This document shows, piece after piece, positions 9,155 to 18,197 of a DNA stretch of 49,907 bases; the stretch's first letter is position 1; each line of letters opens with the position of its first letter. Origin of the DNA: CAZWSC01 sp964636385 (GTDB lineage Bacteria; Eisenbacteria; RBG-16-71-46; CAIMUX01); assembly GCA_964636385.1 (NCBI GenBank), contig CAZWSC010000033.1, positions 1-49,907 of the forward strand. Direction: 5' to 3'. Position numbers and translations under genes: made by a program. A model generated the notes under the pieces. That model was not told the DNA's origin, did no database searches, and saw only the letters and a program-made list of their open reading frames with translations.

Positions 9155-9781
9155 CTACTCCCAGGTGACCGGTCCTTTCCATCGGCGCATTCCCAGCGTT
9201 TCGTTGCCTGAACCGTCCATTATGTCGTCCCACCTGTAGATCTCGTATAGCCCATCAACGTAACTCATGTATAGATCGCATCTTCCGGACATCGTAACCG
9301 TCCTGTTCGCGTGGGTGAACCTCATCTGGTAGGCCAGTCCTTCGTAGAATCTGTCGTCGGGATCACCATCGGGAACTGCAATAGGGTCTCCGGCAGGCGT
9401 CCACGTGAAGACCACCGCGCCCTCGGACGAGAGGACTGCAGCCATTCCGGCGATCTCCTCGGACCTGCCCCAGTTGTCGAAGAATCCGGGCGGGATGTCG
9501 TCCGAAGGATCGGGCCGGAACTCGAACTCCCCGAACAGGGAACGGTCGTAGTTGGTTATCGATTTGGCGACGAAGGTGCGGCGTACGTTGTCCAGAACGA
9601 GCCTCGGCTCGGTTGGCGTGTCGAACTGAACCTGGTCCGTATCGGGAGAGTCCTCAGGCTCACGCGTGCTGAAGAGGCATCCTGCGAGGGCGGCCAGAAG
9701 AACCCCAGCCATCAGGCCGGCCATCACCGGCACTCGGCCGGCGGAGACACCGGAATACCAGCCCGGGTTTCTGCCAGACAT
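9155..9781 (-). CDS. NTF2-like lipoprotein in barrel operon
   Basis: 208 aa. The ATG shares its A with the TGA of the barrel gene (TGATG) and has AGGAGG five bases before it, inside the barrel coding end, so it is coupled to that gene. The N-terminus contains a hydrophobic stretch ending in LLAALAGC, a lipobox. After an acidic linker (REPEDSPDTDQ) comes VRRTFVAKSITNYDRSLFGE, then EFEFRPDPSDD, FFDNWGRSEE and a C-terminal GLYEIYRWDDI. This order of motifs parallels the downstream lipoprotein (8421-9038), including the closing W-R/K-W/D segment, and fits an NTF2-like fold. No catalytic motif is evident. Confidence 0.82.
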   Translation of the reverse strand: MSGRNPGWYSGVSAGRVPVMAGLMAGVLLAALAGCLFSTREPEDSPDTDQVQFDTPTEPRLVLDNVRRTFVAKSITNYDRSLFGEFEFRPDPSDDIPPGFFDNWGRSEEIAGMAAVLSSEGAVVFTWTPAGDPIAVPDGDPDDRFYEGLAYQMRFTHANRTVTMSGRCDLYMSYVDGLYEIYRWDDIMDGSGNETLGMRRWKGPVTWE

Positions 9782-11787
9782 CAGAACCTCCTGTTCGCAG
9801 AAGCGACTACGCGCCAGTAGTCATCCTCGGACATGCTCTGTGTTCTGTCCACCCGGGCGTTGACCGAGAAGTCGGGACTGAATCTGTGGATCAGTTCCAT
9901 ACCACCGGTGAACTCAAGCCTCTCTGTCCGCCTCGACTCGCCGGTTGCAACCTGCGTGGTAGTACGCGTTTCCATTCTCTGCGTGGCGCGGACGTCGAAC
10001 CCCGTAGCGAACTCGTAGCTCGTGGTGACCGCCAGGTTCTGGAAGTTCTCCTCCGAGCTGAGACCGTACATGCGCGGTTCGCCCGGCACATCACTGGTGT
10101 ACCGGCCTGAATCCCTGAACCGGAAGCTGTGATCCAGCTCCAGCTTCGCCCTGGATCCGATGGTACTCCTGAGCTGTGTCCGGACCTCCGTAGTGCGCAC
10201 AAGACCGTTGTTGTCCTCGTTAAAGCGGTAGAAGGAGTAGTCGGCGGTGATCGTGTACCTCTGCGATATCTGCAGAGACGGGTTCGGCCTTGCAGTGATC
10301 TCGGCCCCGATCCTGTAGCTGTTCTGCGTGTTGCTGTTGCGGGCATTGGCGGCCGGGATGTTGATGGTCTCACGCTGTTGCCACTGGGCGGTCAGGCGTG
10401 TATCCAGATTCCTGGTCGGCCTGTAGCCAAGAGCGCCGTCGAACAGCCACCGAAGCTCGTCGCGATCGTTGGACCTGTTGTCGTAGAACGATTGGGAGAT
10501 GCTGCCTTCCATGGTACCGAGGAAGACCAGCTTTCTGGTGAGGGGCCGCCTTATGCCCTGGCGTATTCTCTGCTGCACGTTGTCGAAGTCGGCACTGGCC
10601 TGGATGGAGTTCCTGGTCTCCTCCCATCGGTACTCCGTCGTCAGCTCGGTCCCACGGAGAATCCCGAATGCCCGTCCCAGCGTGAACTTGGTCTTTCCCT
10701 CCGCGAAGTTCCTTCGCCTGCCCCTTCCCTGGGTTGCGATATCGTAGGTAATGTCGGTCAGCGAGGTCTCCGCCTTCATTGTGAGCTCGATCCCCCAGAA
10801 GGGGGTGAGTTTGCCGTCCAGGCCGATCCTGTGGTCCACGCCCTCCTTGGTATCCTGCGCCTGGACAACGGTGGAGTAGTACTGGCTTATCTCCCGGTTG
10901 TGGTGCGCGCCGAGGTTGAAGCGAGTCCTGGAGTTCGGACTCCATGTTGAGGCAACACGGAACCTGCGGGTCCTGTTCTCGTTGGTATCGTCCAGCCGCT
11001 CGGTGGTGTCGGCGGCGGCGGAGAACCTGTCGGTGCTCGACTCCTGGGATTCCCGCACCACGCGGGCATTGGCCGTCACCGTCAGCGCCCCCTGGCCGCC
11101 GTAATTGAGTTGTGACTCGAGCCCGTACATCGTTCCGGATGCGTCTGTGGAGTCGGACCGGGTCAGACCCGCAGCCTCGCTCTTCGTCTGGCTCGTCTTC
11201 AGATCCGAGACTATCCCGGCCAGGGCGGTCACAGTCCAACTGGTGCTCGCCTCACCCAGGCCCAGGCCTCTCTCCATGGCATTCCCCAGAAGGCCTGATG
11301 TCACGAAGAGATCCCCATCCTGGCCGTTGTCGACGGTCCGCCTGAAGCTGGAATTGGAGAAGTTCCGCCAGAACCTCGTATTGACCCCGGTCGACACGCC
11401 CCCAATCGATTCCGTGGCATACTCCACCCGCGTTCTGACGGTGCCCAGACGCTGCCGGTAGTCGTTCTGAGCGGGGTTCTCCTGCGTTCCAAGCCTCCAG
11501 TTGCTGTCGAAGAGCACGGCGCCCTCCTGCTTTCTGGCGCGAAACGTCTGATCCCACCTGCGCTGCGTCCGGTTGATGTCGACCACGCTGTTGTACTCGG
11601 GGTTGATCCCGAGGAACGAGGAGGATGAGGAGGCTTGCTCGTCTCCCGGGGCCCCGGTGCTGCCTTCGGCGCTCCCGACATGCAGGCCCGCAATGGAAAG
11701 GCTGAGCAAAGCGAGGGAGAAGACCAGCCTCACTACAACGGCCGTCACTCGCCGGATCAGGCAGTGCCCGGTCATGCTCAGGATCAA
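9781..11787 (-). CDS. Outer-membrane beta-barrel protein
   Basis: 668 aa. The best start is a TTG at 11787 with AAGGAG seven bases upstream; the first ATG (11775) is too far from that SD. Residues about 10-42 form a signal peptide. The mature protein is made of alternating polar/hydrophobic strands rich in R, T, E, S and Y (for example TRVEYATESIGGVSTGVNTR), runs continuously to the end, and finishes WRVVASANRRF, with the terminal Phe typical of substrates of the BAM assembly machine. The strand content would allow a barrel of 20 or more strands. I recognise no TonB box, plug or secretin domain, so substrate and role are unknown. It begins an operon with two lipoproteins, which may sit on its periplasmic face. 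Confidence 0.85.
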   Translation of the reverse strand: MILSMTGHCLIRRVTAVVVRLVFSLALLSLSIAGLHVGSAEGSTGAPGDEQASSSSSFLGINPEYNSVVDINRTQRRWDQTFRARKQEGAVLFDSNWRLGTQENPAQNDYRQRLGTVRTRVEYATESIGGVSTGVNTRFWRNFSNSSFRRTVDNGQDGDLFVTSGLLGNAMERGLGLGEASTSWTVTALAGIVSDLKTSQTKSEAAGLTRSDSTDASGTMYGLESQLNYGGQGALTVTANARVVRESQESSTDRFSAAADTTERLDDTNENRTRRFRVASTWSPNSRTRFNLGAHHNREISQYYSTVVQAQDTKEGVDHRIGLDGKLTPFWGIELTMKAETSLTDITYDIATQGRGRRRNFAEGKTKFTLGRAFGILRGTELTTEYRWEETRNSIQASADFDNVQQRIRQGIRRPLTRKLVFLGTMEGSISQSFYDNRSNDRDELRWLFDGALGYRPTRNLDTRLTAQWQQRETINIPAANARNSNTQNSYRIGAEITARPNPSLQISQRYTITADYSFYRFNEDNNGLVRTTEVRTQLRSTIGSRAKLELDHSFRFRDSGRYTSDVPGEPRMYGLSSEENFQNLAVTTSYEFATGFDVRATQRMETRTTTQVATGESRRTERLEFTGGMELIHRFSPDFSVNARVDRTQSMSEDDYWRVVASANRRF

Positions 11788-12120
11788 GTTGGCGCTCCTT
11801 CAGGGCGTTCCCCACGGCTTGCGGCAGCCGGACATTCGCTACGCTCGTACGCCGGATATCCGCCGCGGTTCAGCCGCCCTGATCAGGGAACCAGGACCCG
11901 CGGCACGGCTTCAACCATATCACCACCCCTGAGCGGCGGGCAAACCCGCCATGCCATTCGCTCGTTCAGGACTCCAATCCCCGGCCGGTCACCCGGATTG
12001 ACCGGAACTCCGGCCGCATCTACAGTGTCGGCCATGCTCTCAACAACCGGATCTGTCCCAGTGTCCCCGCCCTCTTCGATCCGGGGTCCCCGCAGCCTCC
12101 GCCGGGCGGCCGGATAGCGC
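11788..12120 (+). other. Divergent intergenic region, no gene seen
   Basis: 333 bases between the barrel gene (minus) and the flippase gene (plus), so it should hold both promoters. I could not find a convincing -35/-10 pair on either strand. A minus-strand 82-codon open frame (11883-12131) overlaps the flippase start and has near-random third-position composition, so I do not call it a gene. Confidence 0.6.
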
Positions 12121-13674
12121 ATGCCGACCACCGGTCAGAAGGTCAGCGGGGCCCTTGCCTGGACCCTCATCCCCCGGATCGTCCAGATGGCGGGCGGGCT
12201 GTTCACCTCCATCCTTATCGTCCGCACACTGGGTGACTTCGACTACGGAACGCTGAGTGTCCTCCGTACCGTGCTGGTCTTCGTGGTGGTCGTGTGCGGG
12301 TTCGGGATGGGCCAGGCGCTCAACCGGTTCGTCCCCGAGCTCAGGGTTGTCGACAGGCGCCGTGCGGGCCGCCTGCTGCTGTATCGCGCCCTCCTCGTCC
12401 AGTCCGGCGTGTGGCTGGCGGTCTGCCTGCTGATGATGGCGGCCGGCCCCCGGATACGGGAGGCTTACCCCACGTACGGTGACCTCCTCCTCCTGGGGGT
12501 GGGGCTTTCCATCTTCCAGGTCGCCGCCGGGACATTCACCCAGTATGCCGTCGCCTCGTACAGGACCCGGGAGATGGCACTCGCCACCGCTCTCGGAACA
12601 GCCTTCCTCGCCGCCGCCACCGTGGTCGTTCTCAGGATCGGGATGCGCGTCGATGGAGTCCTCGTTGCGACCGCCATCGGCTACGGCGCCACCATCCTGG
12701 GCATGGCGGCCCTTCTGGCGCGCAGCCGTCAGCCGAGATCAGAGTACAGCGGCGGTCATCCCGCACGGGAACAGGAGTCCGCTGCCGCCTCCCCTCCGGG
12801 CCCGGCTCCCCTGCGCTTCCCATGGCGGCGCCTGATGGCATACGCCGTGCCCTGGATTCCCAACAACCTGCTGAACTTCGTGGTCTGGAGACAGTCCGAG
12901 ACGCTCCTCCTCGGGATCTTCAAGGGGCGCGAGCTCGCCGGTTACTTCGACCTCGCGTACAAGCTCCCCCAGATGATCCTGGAGTTCATACCCGGGTCGG
13001 TCTACCCGGTGGTTCTGGCAGGTCTCGCAGAGACCGCCACGCTGCGGCGGGAGAGGATGCGAAAGGCGATCTACACCTACTACCAGCTTCTCTTCTTCGT
13101 CGTGGCGCCGCTGTGTGTTCTGGGTCTGGCCATGGGAGATGTGCTCCTCGTCAGGATGTACGGCGGCTCACTCGCCCAGGCCGGGCCGTATTGCCAGGCC
13201 TTCTTCGTGATCTTCACGATCAGCTTCTTCGGCACGCCGCTCAGCATGGCGGTCTACGTGATGGAGAAGGTGTGGCTGAACCTGCTCCTGAACATCGCAT
13301 ACGGGGTGGTGACGGTTGGGCTGGACCTGATCCTGATCCCGAAGTACGGGCTCCTCGGGGCCACCATCCCGACAGGGATAGTGACTGCGCTGACCCCCTT
13401 CGTCCGCTACTGGATAGCCAGGCGGTACATGGGCGACCTCCAGATCCCCTGGGCATTCCTGGGCAGGGTCTTCCTGGCCTCTGCGCCGCTGCTCGGGCTC
13501 TTCTGGCTGAAGCAGTACGCGGACACCTGGCGGATGGTCTTCGTGCTCATGTTCGGATCTGCCGTCGTAACGCTGCTCTTCTACAGGCTCCTCCGGGTGC
13601 TCGGCCCCGAGGAGCGCGAGTTCCTGCGGAACTCGAGAATCCCCATGAAGGATCACCTGCTGCGGATTCTGTAG
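12121..13674 (+). CDS. Polysaccharide flippase (Wzx/MurJ-like, MOP superfamily)
   Basis: 517 aa integral membrane protein with 12-14 predicted membrane segments. It should move lipid-linked oligosaccharide units across the inner membrane for capsule, O-antigen or exopolysaccharide assembly. The N-terminus (GALAWTLIPRIVQMAGGLFT, then LGDFDYGTLSV) matches the start of the oligosaccharide flippase family, and the second half repeats the pattern (YAVPWIPNNLLNFVVWRQSE at about 240-260, LGIFKGRELAGYFDLAYKL). A charged Pro/Ser linker (about 205-235) separates the halves. An in-frame TAG lies six bases before the ATG, which fixes the start; the SD is weak. It converges on rmlA with only 8 bases between stops. 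The sugar moved cannot be read from sequence. Confidence 0.88.
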   Translation: MPTTGQKVSGALAWTLIPRIVQMAGGLFTSILIVRTLGDFDYGTLSVLRTVLVFVVVVCGFGMGQALNRFVPELRVVDRRRAGRLLLYRALLVQSGVWLAVCLLMMAAGPRIREAYPTYGDLLLLGVGLSIFQVAAGTFTQYAVASYRTREMALATALGTAFLAAATVVVLRIGMRVDGVLVATAIGYGATILGMAALLARSRQPRSEYSGGHPAREQESAAASPPGPAPLRFPWRRLMAYAVPWIPNNLLNFVVWRQSETLLLGIFKGRELAGYFDLAYKLPQMILEFIPGSVYPVVLAGLAETATLRRERMRKAIYTYYQLLFFVVAPLCVLGLAMGDVLLVRMYGGSLAQAGPYCQAFFVIFTISFFGTPLSMAVYVMEKVWLNLLLNIAYGVVTVGLDLILIPKYGLLGATIPTGIVTALTPFVRYWIARRYMGDLQIPWAFLGRVFLASAPLLGLFWLKQYADTWRMVFVLMFGSAVVTLLFYRLLRVLGPEEREFLRNSRIPMKDHLLRIL

Positions 13675-13682
13675 CCGGGTCT

Positions 13683-14405
13683 TCACAACCCCCGTTTCTT
13701 CACAACCAGATTCGTGGCCCGGTAGAGGCTTTCGAAGGTCCCGGCGTCGGTCCACCATCCCTTGAGGTAGTCGAACTGCATCTGCCCGGCGGCGATGTAG
13801 GCGTTGTTTACATCGGTGATCTCGAGCTCGCCCCTGTCCGAGGGGCGCAGTTCGCTGATGATCTCGAAGACACGGGCGTCGTACATGTATATGCCCGTCA
13901 CGGCAAGGTTCGACTTCGGCTTCTTCGGCTTCTCTTCTATCCCCACGACCCTGTCGCCGTCCACCTCGGCCACACCGAAACGATGCGGATCGGGCACCTC
14001 CTTCAGGAGAATGCGGGCTCCGCTCTCCTGCCTGCGGAATGCCTCGACGTAGGGGGCTATGTCGTCCTCGATGATGTTGTCGCCGAGAACCACCGCCATC
14101 CTGCTCCCCTCGGCGTAGTAGCGGGCCAGGCCAAGCGCTTCGGCAATCCCTCCCTCGCCTTCCTGGTAGACGTAGTCGATATGCGAGAGCCCGAACTCCT
14201 TGCCGTTGCCAAGAAGACGCAGAAAGTCGCCGGCACTGTTTCCACCGGTCACGAGCAGGATGTCGCGGATACCGGCCTGGACGAGGGTCTCGATGGGGTA
14301 GTAGATCATCGGCCGGTCGTAGACCGGCAGCAGGTGCTTGTTCGTGATCTTTGTGAGAGGTGCGAGGCGGGTTCCAAGCCCTCCCGCCAGAATGATGCCG
14401 CGCAT
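13683..14405 (-). CDS. rmlA: Glucose-1-phosphate thymidylyltransferase-type nucleotidyltransferase
   Basis: 240 aa, the short form of the family (the classical RmlA is about 290 aa). It would join a nucleoside triphosphate to a sugar-1-phosphate, most likely dTTP and glucose-1-phosphate, giving dTDP-glucose for deoxysugar synthesis. Seen: the nucleotide-binding GGLGTRLAPLT (8-18), NKHLLPVYDRPMIYYPIETL, the metal-binding LGDNIIED and the EEKPKKPKS loop that usually closes over the substrate. The ATG has GGAGG six bases upstream. No other rml genes are present, so the pathway is completed elsewhere. Related short enzymes can use other sugars, so the substrate is inferred. Confidence 0.87.
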   Translation of the reverse strand: MRGIILAGGLGTRLAPLTKITNKHLLPVYDRPMIYYPIETLVQAGIRDILLVTGGNSAGDFLRLLGNGKEFGLSHIDYVYQEGEGGIAEALGLARYYAEGSRMAVVLGDNIIEDDIAPYVEAFRRQESGARILLKEVPDPHRFGVAEVDGDRVVGIEEKPKKPKSNLAVTGIYMYDARVFEIISELRPSDRGELEITDVNNAYIAAGQMQFDYLKGWWTDAGTFESLYRATNLVVKKRGL

Positions 14406-14420
14406 TGTAGCCCTCCGTCA

Positions 14421-14451
14421 GTCCGGTCAATCCGGACAGGTTCATGACCTG
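14421..14451 (-). promoter_or_regulatory. Tandem hairpins in the rmlA leader
   Basis: Two adjoining inverted repeats, CAGGT-TCATG-ACCTG (14437-14451) and GTCCGG-TCAAT-CCGGAC (14421-14437), end 16 bases before the rmlA ATG. They could end transcription from elbB or shape the rmlA leader; neither has a U-tract. Confidence 0.3.
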
Positions 14452-14590
14452 AGCGTGTGGTTCAGATCCGGGGGTGCAGCCCGTGGATCTTCGTCGTCCC
14501 CCGGTGCCCCGGACCGGCGGAACCCGGCATGGCCCGGACTGCTCGCGAAACTCGTGACGAGCGCAGCAGAGGAATCATCGGAGGTCCGGC

Positions 14591-15250
14591 CTACGCCATC
14601 TTCAGTATCGCCGTCACGGCGGCCTCGACCCCTGCCGCCACTTCCGATATGCGGCCGGCCGACATGTAAGCCGGGCTGGTGACGATCCTGTGCTCCTCAT
14701 CCACAACCGCCTCGTGAGGCGGACACTCGACGTGGGTCTGGCCCATCGCCTGTATCGCCCCGGCCGTAGCCTTGTCGGCTCCTATCGTCATGCGCGCCGA
14801 AACCCCGGCCTTCTGCAGGATGCGCGCTAGGGCGGCGGGTGCGATGCAGATCGCCCCGACCGGTTTCCGCAGCTCCACCATCTCCCGGACAAGGCGCTCC
14901 AGGTCGGCGTTGACCCTTGCTTCAGACCCGCGCATGGCGAAGTCGCTCAGGTTCAGGGCGGCGCCGAATCCGCCGGGGATCACGATCGCGTCCAGTTCGG
15001 ATGTCTTGACCTGGGCCAGGTCCCGTATCTCCCCCCTCGCGATCCGGGCCGACTCCAGGAGCACATTGCGTGTCTCGTTCATCTCTTCCTTCGTTATGTG
15101 GTTCGTAACCTTGGTCTGGGGAATGCTTGGGGCGATGCACACGGCCCTGGCGCCGGCCTTGTCTATGGCCAGCAGCGTCAACACGGCCTCGTGGATCTCT
15201 GCGCCGTCAAAGACACCGCACCCCGACAGGACTACACCAATCTTCTTCAT
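14591..15250 (-). CDS. elbB: ElbB-type DJ-1/PfpI glyoxalase
   Basis: 219 aa, as usual for ElbB. The ATG at 15250 has AGGAGG six bases upstream; an in-frame TTG just before it lacks that spacing. ElbB belongs to the DJ-1/PfpI superfamily and in E. coli shows weak glyoxalase activity and a loose link to isoprenoid production. Seen: KKIGVVLSGCGVFDGAEIHE at the N-terminus, the conserved Glu within IPGGFGAALNLSDFA, and the nucleophile region KPVGAICIAPAALAR containing the reactive Cys. It lies upstream of rmlA on the same strand with a 185-base gap, so co-transcription is possible but not assured. Confidence 0.93.
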   Translation of the reverse strand: MKKIGVVLSGCGVFDGAEIHEAVLTLLAIDKAGARAVCIAPSIPQTKVTNHITKEEMNETRNVLLESARIARGEIRDLAQVKTSELDAIVIPGGFGAALNLSDFAMRGSEARVNADLERLVREMVELRKPVGAICIAPAALARILQKAGVSARMTIGADKATAGAIQAMGQTHVECPPHEAVVDEEHRIVTSPAYMSAGRISEVAAGVEAAVTAILKMA

Positions 15251-15382
15251 CAAGAGCCTCCTGATACCTTGCGAGGTCCCGCCCGGCGGAAAGGGCCGGA
15301 CCGGACCCCGGGCAACCCCCGTCCCTGGGAGGGATCACGGGGCGCCCCGGAACAGGCGTTCCAGGGCAATGCAATTGGCGGC

Positions 15383-15412
15383 ATTCTACACTATCCTGTT
15401 CTCCGATGTGTA
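15383..15412 (-). promoter_or_regulatory. Possible promoter for elbB
   Basis: Minus strand: TACACA (15412-15407), an 18-base spacer, then TAGAAT (15388-15383), a 5/6 match to the -10. It would give a 126-base leader before elbB. Confidence 0.33.
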
Positions 15413-15524
15413 ACCCAAAGCCGGCTGCGGCCCGGCTTCTGCCGGGCGCCTGTCCCGGATGTTCCGCATCTCCGGCAGGGATGGCAGATGCAGCTCGGGT
15501 TGGAGCTGCCGACCGGGAGTGATC

Positions 15525-17960
15525 ATGGACAGAGGCTTCATCCTCCATCCCACGTACTTCGTCGAGAATGGCCGTCCGGTGGTCCATCTCTTCGGAAGGC
15601 TGGACACCGGAGAGACCTTCGTCGTTCGGGACAACCGGACCAGGCCTGAGTTCTTCATGCGCAGGAGCGAACTCCCCGCTGCCCTGCGGATTGTCTCCCT
15701 CCATTCCGGAGACAGCAGCTTTCGGACCATCGACGGCGACCAGGCATGCAGGATCCAGACCCGTATCCCGGCGGACGTCCCGCCCCTTCGCGACCGCCTG
15801 GAGGCCGGCGGGATCCGGACCTTCGAGGCGGACATCCCCTTCGTGACAAGGTTCCTGATGGATGCCGGGATTCGCGGATCCCTGGAGATCGAGGGGGAGT
15901 TCCGGCCCGGCCGCAGGGTAGGCCGAATCTACACCAACCCGGTTCTGCGGCCTGTCGAGTGGATCCCCGAACCGGCCACGATCTGCCTGGACATCGAGAC
16001 CGACCCCGAGGCAAAGCGAGTCTACTCGGTTTCGCTGTGCGGCGAGGCGGTCCGCGAGGTACTGGTATGGCTGCCGGATCCCCCCCCTGAGGGATGGAAT
16101 CCCGGCGAGGTACGCGAGCTTCACGACTGGCCCACAGCGCCGGAGGACGCGAATACGGCGGACCTGGCGGTCGCCGCCGCATCGGCCCCGGAGAAGAACG
16201 CCGGAGGTCCGGCCTGTCCGGTCGTGAGGACATTCGCCGATGAGCGTTCCCTCCTGCAGGGTCTGGCGCTGCGCCTCGGCGAGATCGACCCGGACGTCCT
16301 GTCAGGGTGGAATGTGATCGATTTCGACCTGCGCGTCCTGCAGGCGCGATTCGACGCACACCGGCTGCCGTTCCACCTGGGCCGCGCCGAGATCCCCGGG
16401 CGCCTGCAGATCGATCGCTCCGCCTGGGGCGCATCCCGGGCCATCCTGCCCGGGCGCGTCGTACTGGACGGGCTGGCCCTTGTACGCGGGGCCTTCATCC
16501 GGCTCGAGGACTACAGGCTGCAGACTGCGGCCGCGGAGATCCTGGGCCGCGGCAAGAGCATCGACGCGGAGGACCGGGCGGAGGAGATCCAGAGGCTGTA
16601 CAGGGAAGACCTGCCGGCCTTCCTTGTGTACAACCTGAACGACTCGATGCTCGTCCACGAGATCCTGAGGGAGAAGGGTCTTGTGGAACTTGCCGTGCGC
16701 CAGTCGCTCCTGACCGGCATGCCGATGGACAGAACCGGGGCCTCGATCGCATCCTTCGACTTCCTGTACCTGAGCGAGCTCCACCGCCGCGGCTTCGTTG
16801 CCCCGACCGTGGATTCAAGCCGGCCGACCAGGACGACGACAGGCGGCTTCGTGCTGCCTGCGGAGCCGGGTTTCTACGAGAACGTTGCGGTGCTCGACTA
16901 CCGCAGCCTCTATCCCGCCATCATCCGGACCTTCCGCCTCGATCCGCTGTCCCTGGTGCGCGAAGGGGAGGATCCGGGCGAGCTGCCGATCCGCGCGCCG
17001 AACGGGGCGCTGTTCCGCCGCAGGGGCGGGATTCTGCCGGAGATCCTGGACCGCCTCTTCCCGCTGCGGCAGGCTGCCCTGGATGCCCGCGACAAGCTGC
17101 GTGCAACGGCGCTCAAGATCCTGATGAACTCCTTCTACGGCGTGCTCGGCACACCTTACTGCCGCTTCTACTCGCCCGACACGGCGAATGCGATCACAGG
17201 TTTCGGCAGGGAGATCCTGCTGTGGACGAAGGAGGAGATCGAGTCGGTGGGTCACAGGGTGCTCTATGGAGACACCGATTCGATCTTCGTGGAAACCGGC
17301 GCTCTGACATCCGAGGATGCGATGGCCATCGGGGGCGCCCTCGGGGAGCGCATCAACGGCTCGCTGGCCAGGCGGCTTCGGGCGGAGCACACGGTGGAGA
17401 GCCGGCTGCATCTTCAGTTCGAGCACCTCTTCCGCCGACTGATGCTCCCTTCCCTGCGCGGCTCTGCTGAGGGAAGCAAGAAGCGGTACGCGGGGATCCT
17501 GGGTGAAGGGACGGACCAGCGCATCCACTTCGTCGGCCTCGAGTCGGTACGGAGGGACTGGACCGACCTGAGCAAGCGGTTCCAGCAGGAACTCCTGGCC
17601 CTGGCATTCGATCGGAAGCCTGTGGATGCTTACGTCAGCGGCTTTCTGGAGCGGTTCCGCACGGGTGAGATGGACGACCTTGTCGTTTACCGCAAGGCGC
17701 TTCGCAAGCAGGAGGATGAGTACCATGGCACCCCACCCCCGCATGTGCAGGCGGCGCGCAAGCTCTCACGGCCGGCAGGGCGGATCATGCGGTACGTGAT
17801 CACGACCGACGGCCCCGAGCCCGCGGATGACCAGCGCCATCCCCTCGACCGCGAGCACTACGTCGAGAAGCAGCTGAGGCCTGTGGGCGAAGCGATCCTC
17901 TCGCTGCTGGGGCTGTCATGGGAGGATGTCGCGGGCGGACAGGGTACTCTGCCGCTGTAG
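15525..17960 (+). CDS. polB: DNA polymerase II, family B
   Basis: 811 aa, close to E. coli Pol II (783). The ATG at 15525 has GGGAG five bases upstream; the frame is open 66 bases further but starts there are poor. All signature motifs are intact. Exo I: CLDIETD (D156, E158). Exo II: NVIDFD (D268). Exo III: YNLND (D373). Polymerase A: DYRSLYP from D458. Polymerase B: KILMNSFYG (531-539). Polymerase C: YGDTDS (581-586). It should therefore be an active proofreading polymerase, used by other bacteria for replication restart and bypass at DNA damage. It stands alone, transcribed toward rsmA. No LexA-like box was recognised upstream; a 7-bp hairpin (15490-15509) sits just before the SD. Confidence 0.96.
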   Translation: MDRGFILHPTYFVENGRPVVHLFGRLDTGETFVVRDNRTRPEFFMRRSELPAALRIVSLHSGDSSFRTIDGDQACRIQTRIPADVPPLRDRLEAGGIRTFEADIPFVTRFLMDAGIRGSLEIEGEFRPGRRVGRIYTNPVLRPVEWIPEPATICLDIETDPEAKRVYSVSLCGEAVREVLVWLPDPPPEGWNPGEVRELHDWPTAPEDANTADLAVAAASAPEKNAGGPACPVVRTFADERSLLQGLALRLGEIDPDVLSGWNVIDFDLRVLQARFDAHRLPFHLGRAEIPGRLQIDRSAWGASRAILPGRVVLDGLALVRGAFIRLEDYRLQTAAAEILGRGKSIDAEDRAEEIQRLYREDLPAFLVYNLNDSMLVHEILREKGLVELAVRQSLLTGMPMDRTGASIASFDFLYLSELHRRGFVAPTVDSSRPTRTTTGGFVLPAEPGFYENVAVLDYRSLYPAIIRTFRLDPLSLVREGEDPGELPIRAPNGALFRRRGGILPEILDRLFPLRQAALDARDKLRATALKILMNSFYGVLGTPYCRFYSPDTANAITGFGREILLWTKEEIESVGHRVLYGDTDSIFVETGALTSEDAMAIGGALGERINGSLARRLRAEHTVESRLHLQFEHLFRRLMLPSLRGSAEGSKKRYAGILGEGTDQRIHFVGLESVRRDWTDLSKRFQQELLALAFDRKPVDAYVSGFLERFRTGEMDDLVVYRKALRKQEDEYHGTPPPHVQAARKLSRPAGRIMRYVITTDGPEPADDQRHPLDREHYVEKQLRPVGEAILSLLGLSWEDVAGGQGTLPL

Positions 17961-18113
17961 TCCGCGCGGCGCGTGCGGCCGCGCAAGCCACCCTCGTCGG
18001 GGGCATCCCTCCGCGCGCCGTTTGCGCCACACCCGGTCTTCCCGCCGGCCTTCTGCTGCAACGGCGGATCCGGCCGCATCCGCTGCAACGTCCCGGGCTC
18101 GGGCAACAACAGA

Positions 18114-18174
18114 CCCCTTCGTGTCCCTCGTGCCCTTCGTGGTGAAGCTTCCCCCTTCGTGCCCTTCGTGGTGA
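18114..18174 (-). repeat. CACGAAGGG nine-base repeat block
   Basis: Between the convergent polB and rsmA ends. On the minus strand the unit CACGAAGGG occurs as two adjacent copies, a short spacer containing AAGCTT, then CACGAAGGG, CACGAGGGA and CACGAAGGG. Read as protein it gives TTKGTKG-like peptides, which I recall as spurious small ORFs in many phyla. No coding or terminator function can be shown. Confidence 0.75.
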
Positions 18175-18197
18175 GATCCTTCCGCGCGGCCTGCACG

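Noticed and set aside
11883..12131. 82-codon minus-strand frame between barrel and flippase genes
   Set aside because: Third codon positions are near random and it overlaps the flippase start; no SD or domain.
12822..14447. 541-codon plus-strand frame spanning the flippase end and rmlA
   Set aside because: Overlaps two well-supported genes in another frame or strand.
17858..18196. 112-codon minus-strand frame with a TTKGTKG start
   Set aside because: Translation of the nine-base repeat and of the polB end; such ORFs are known artefacts.
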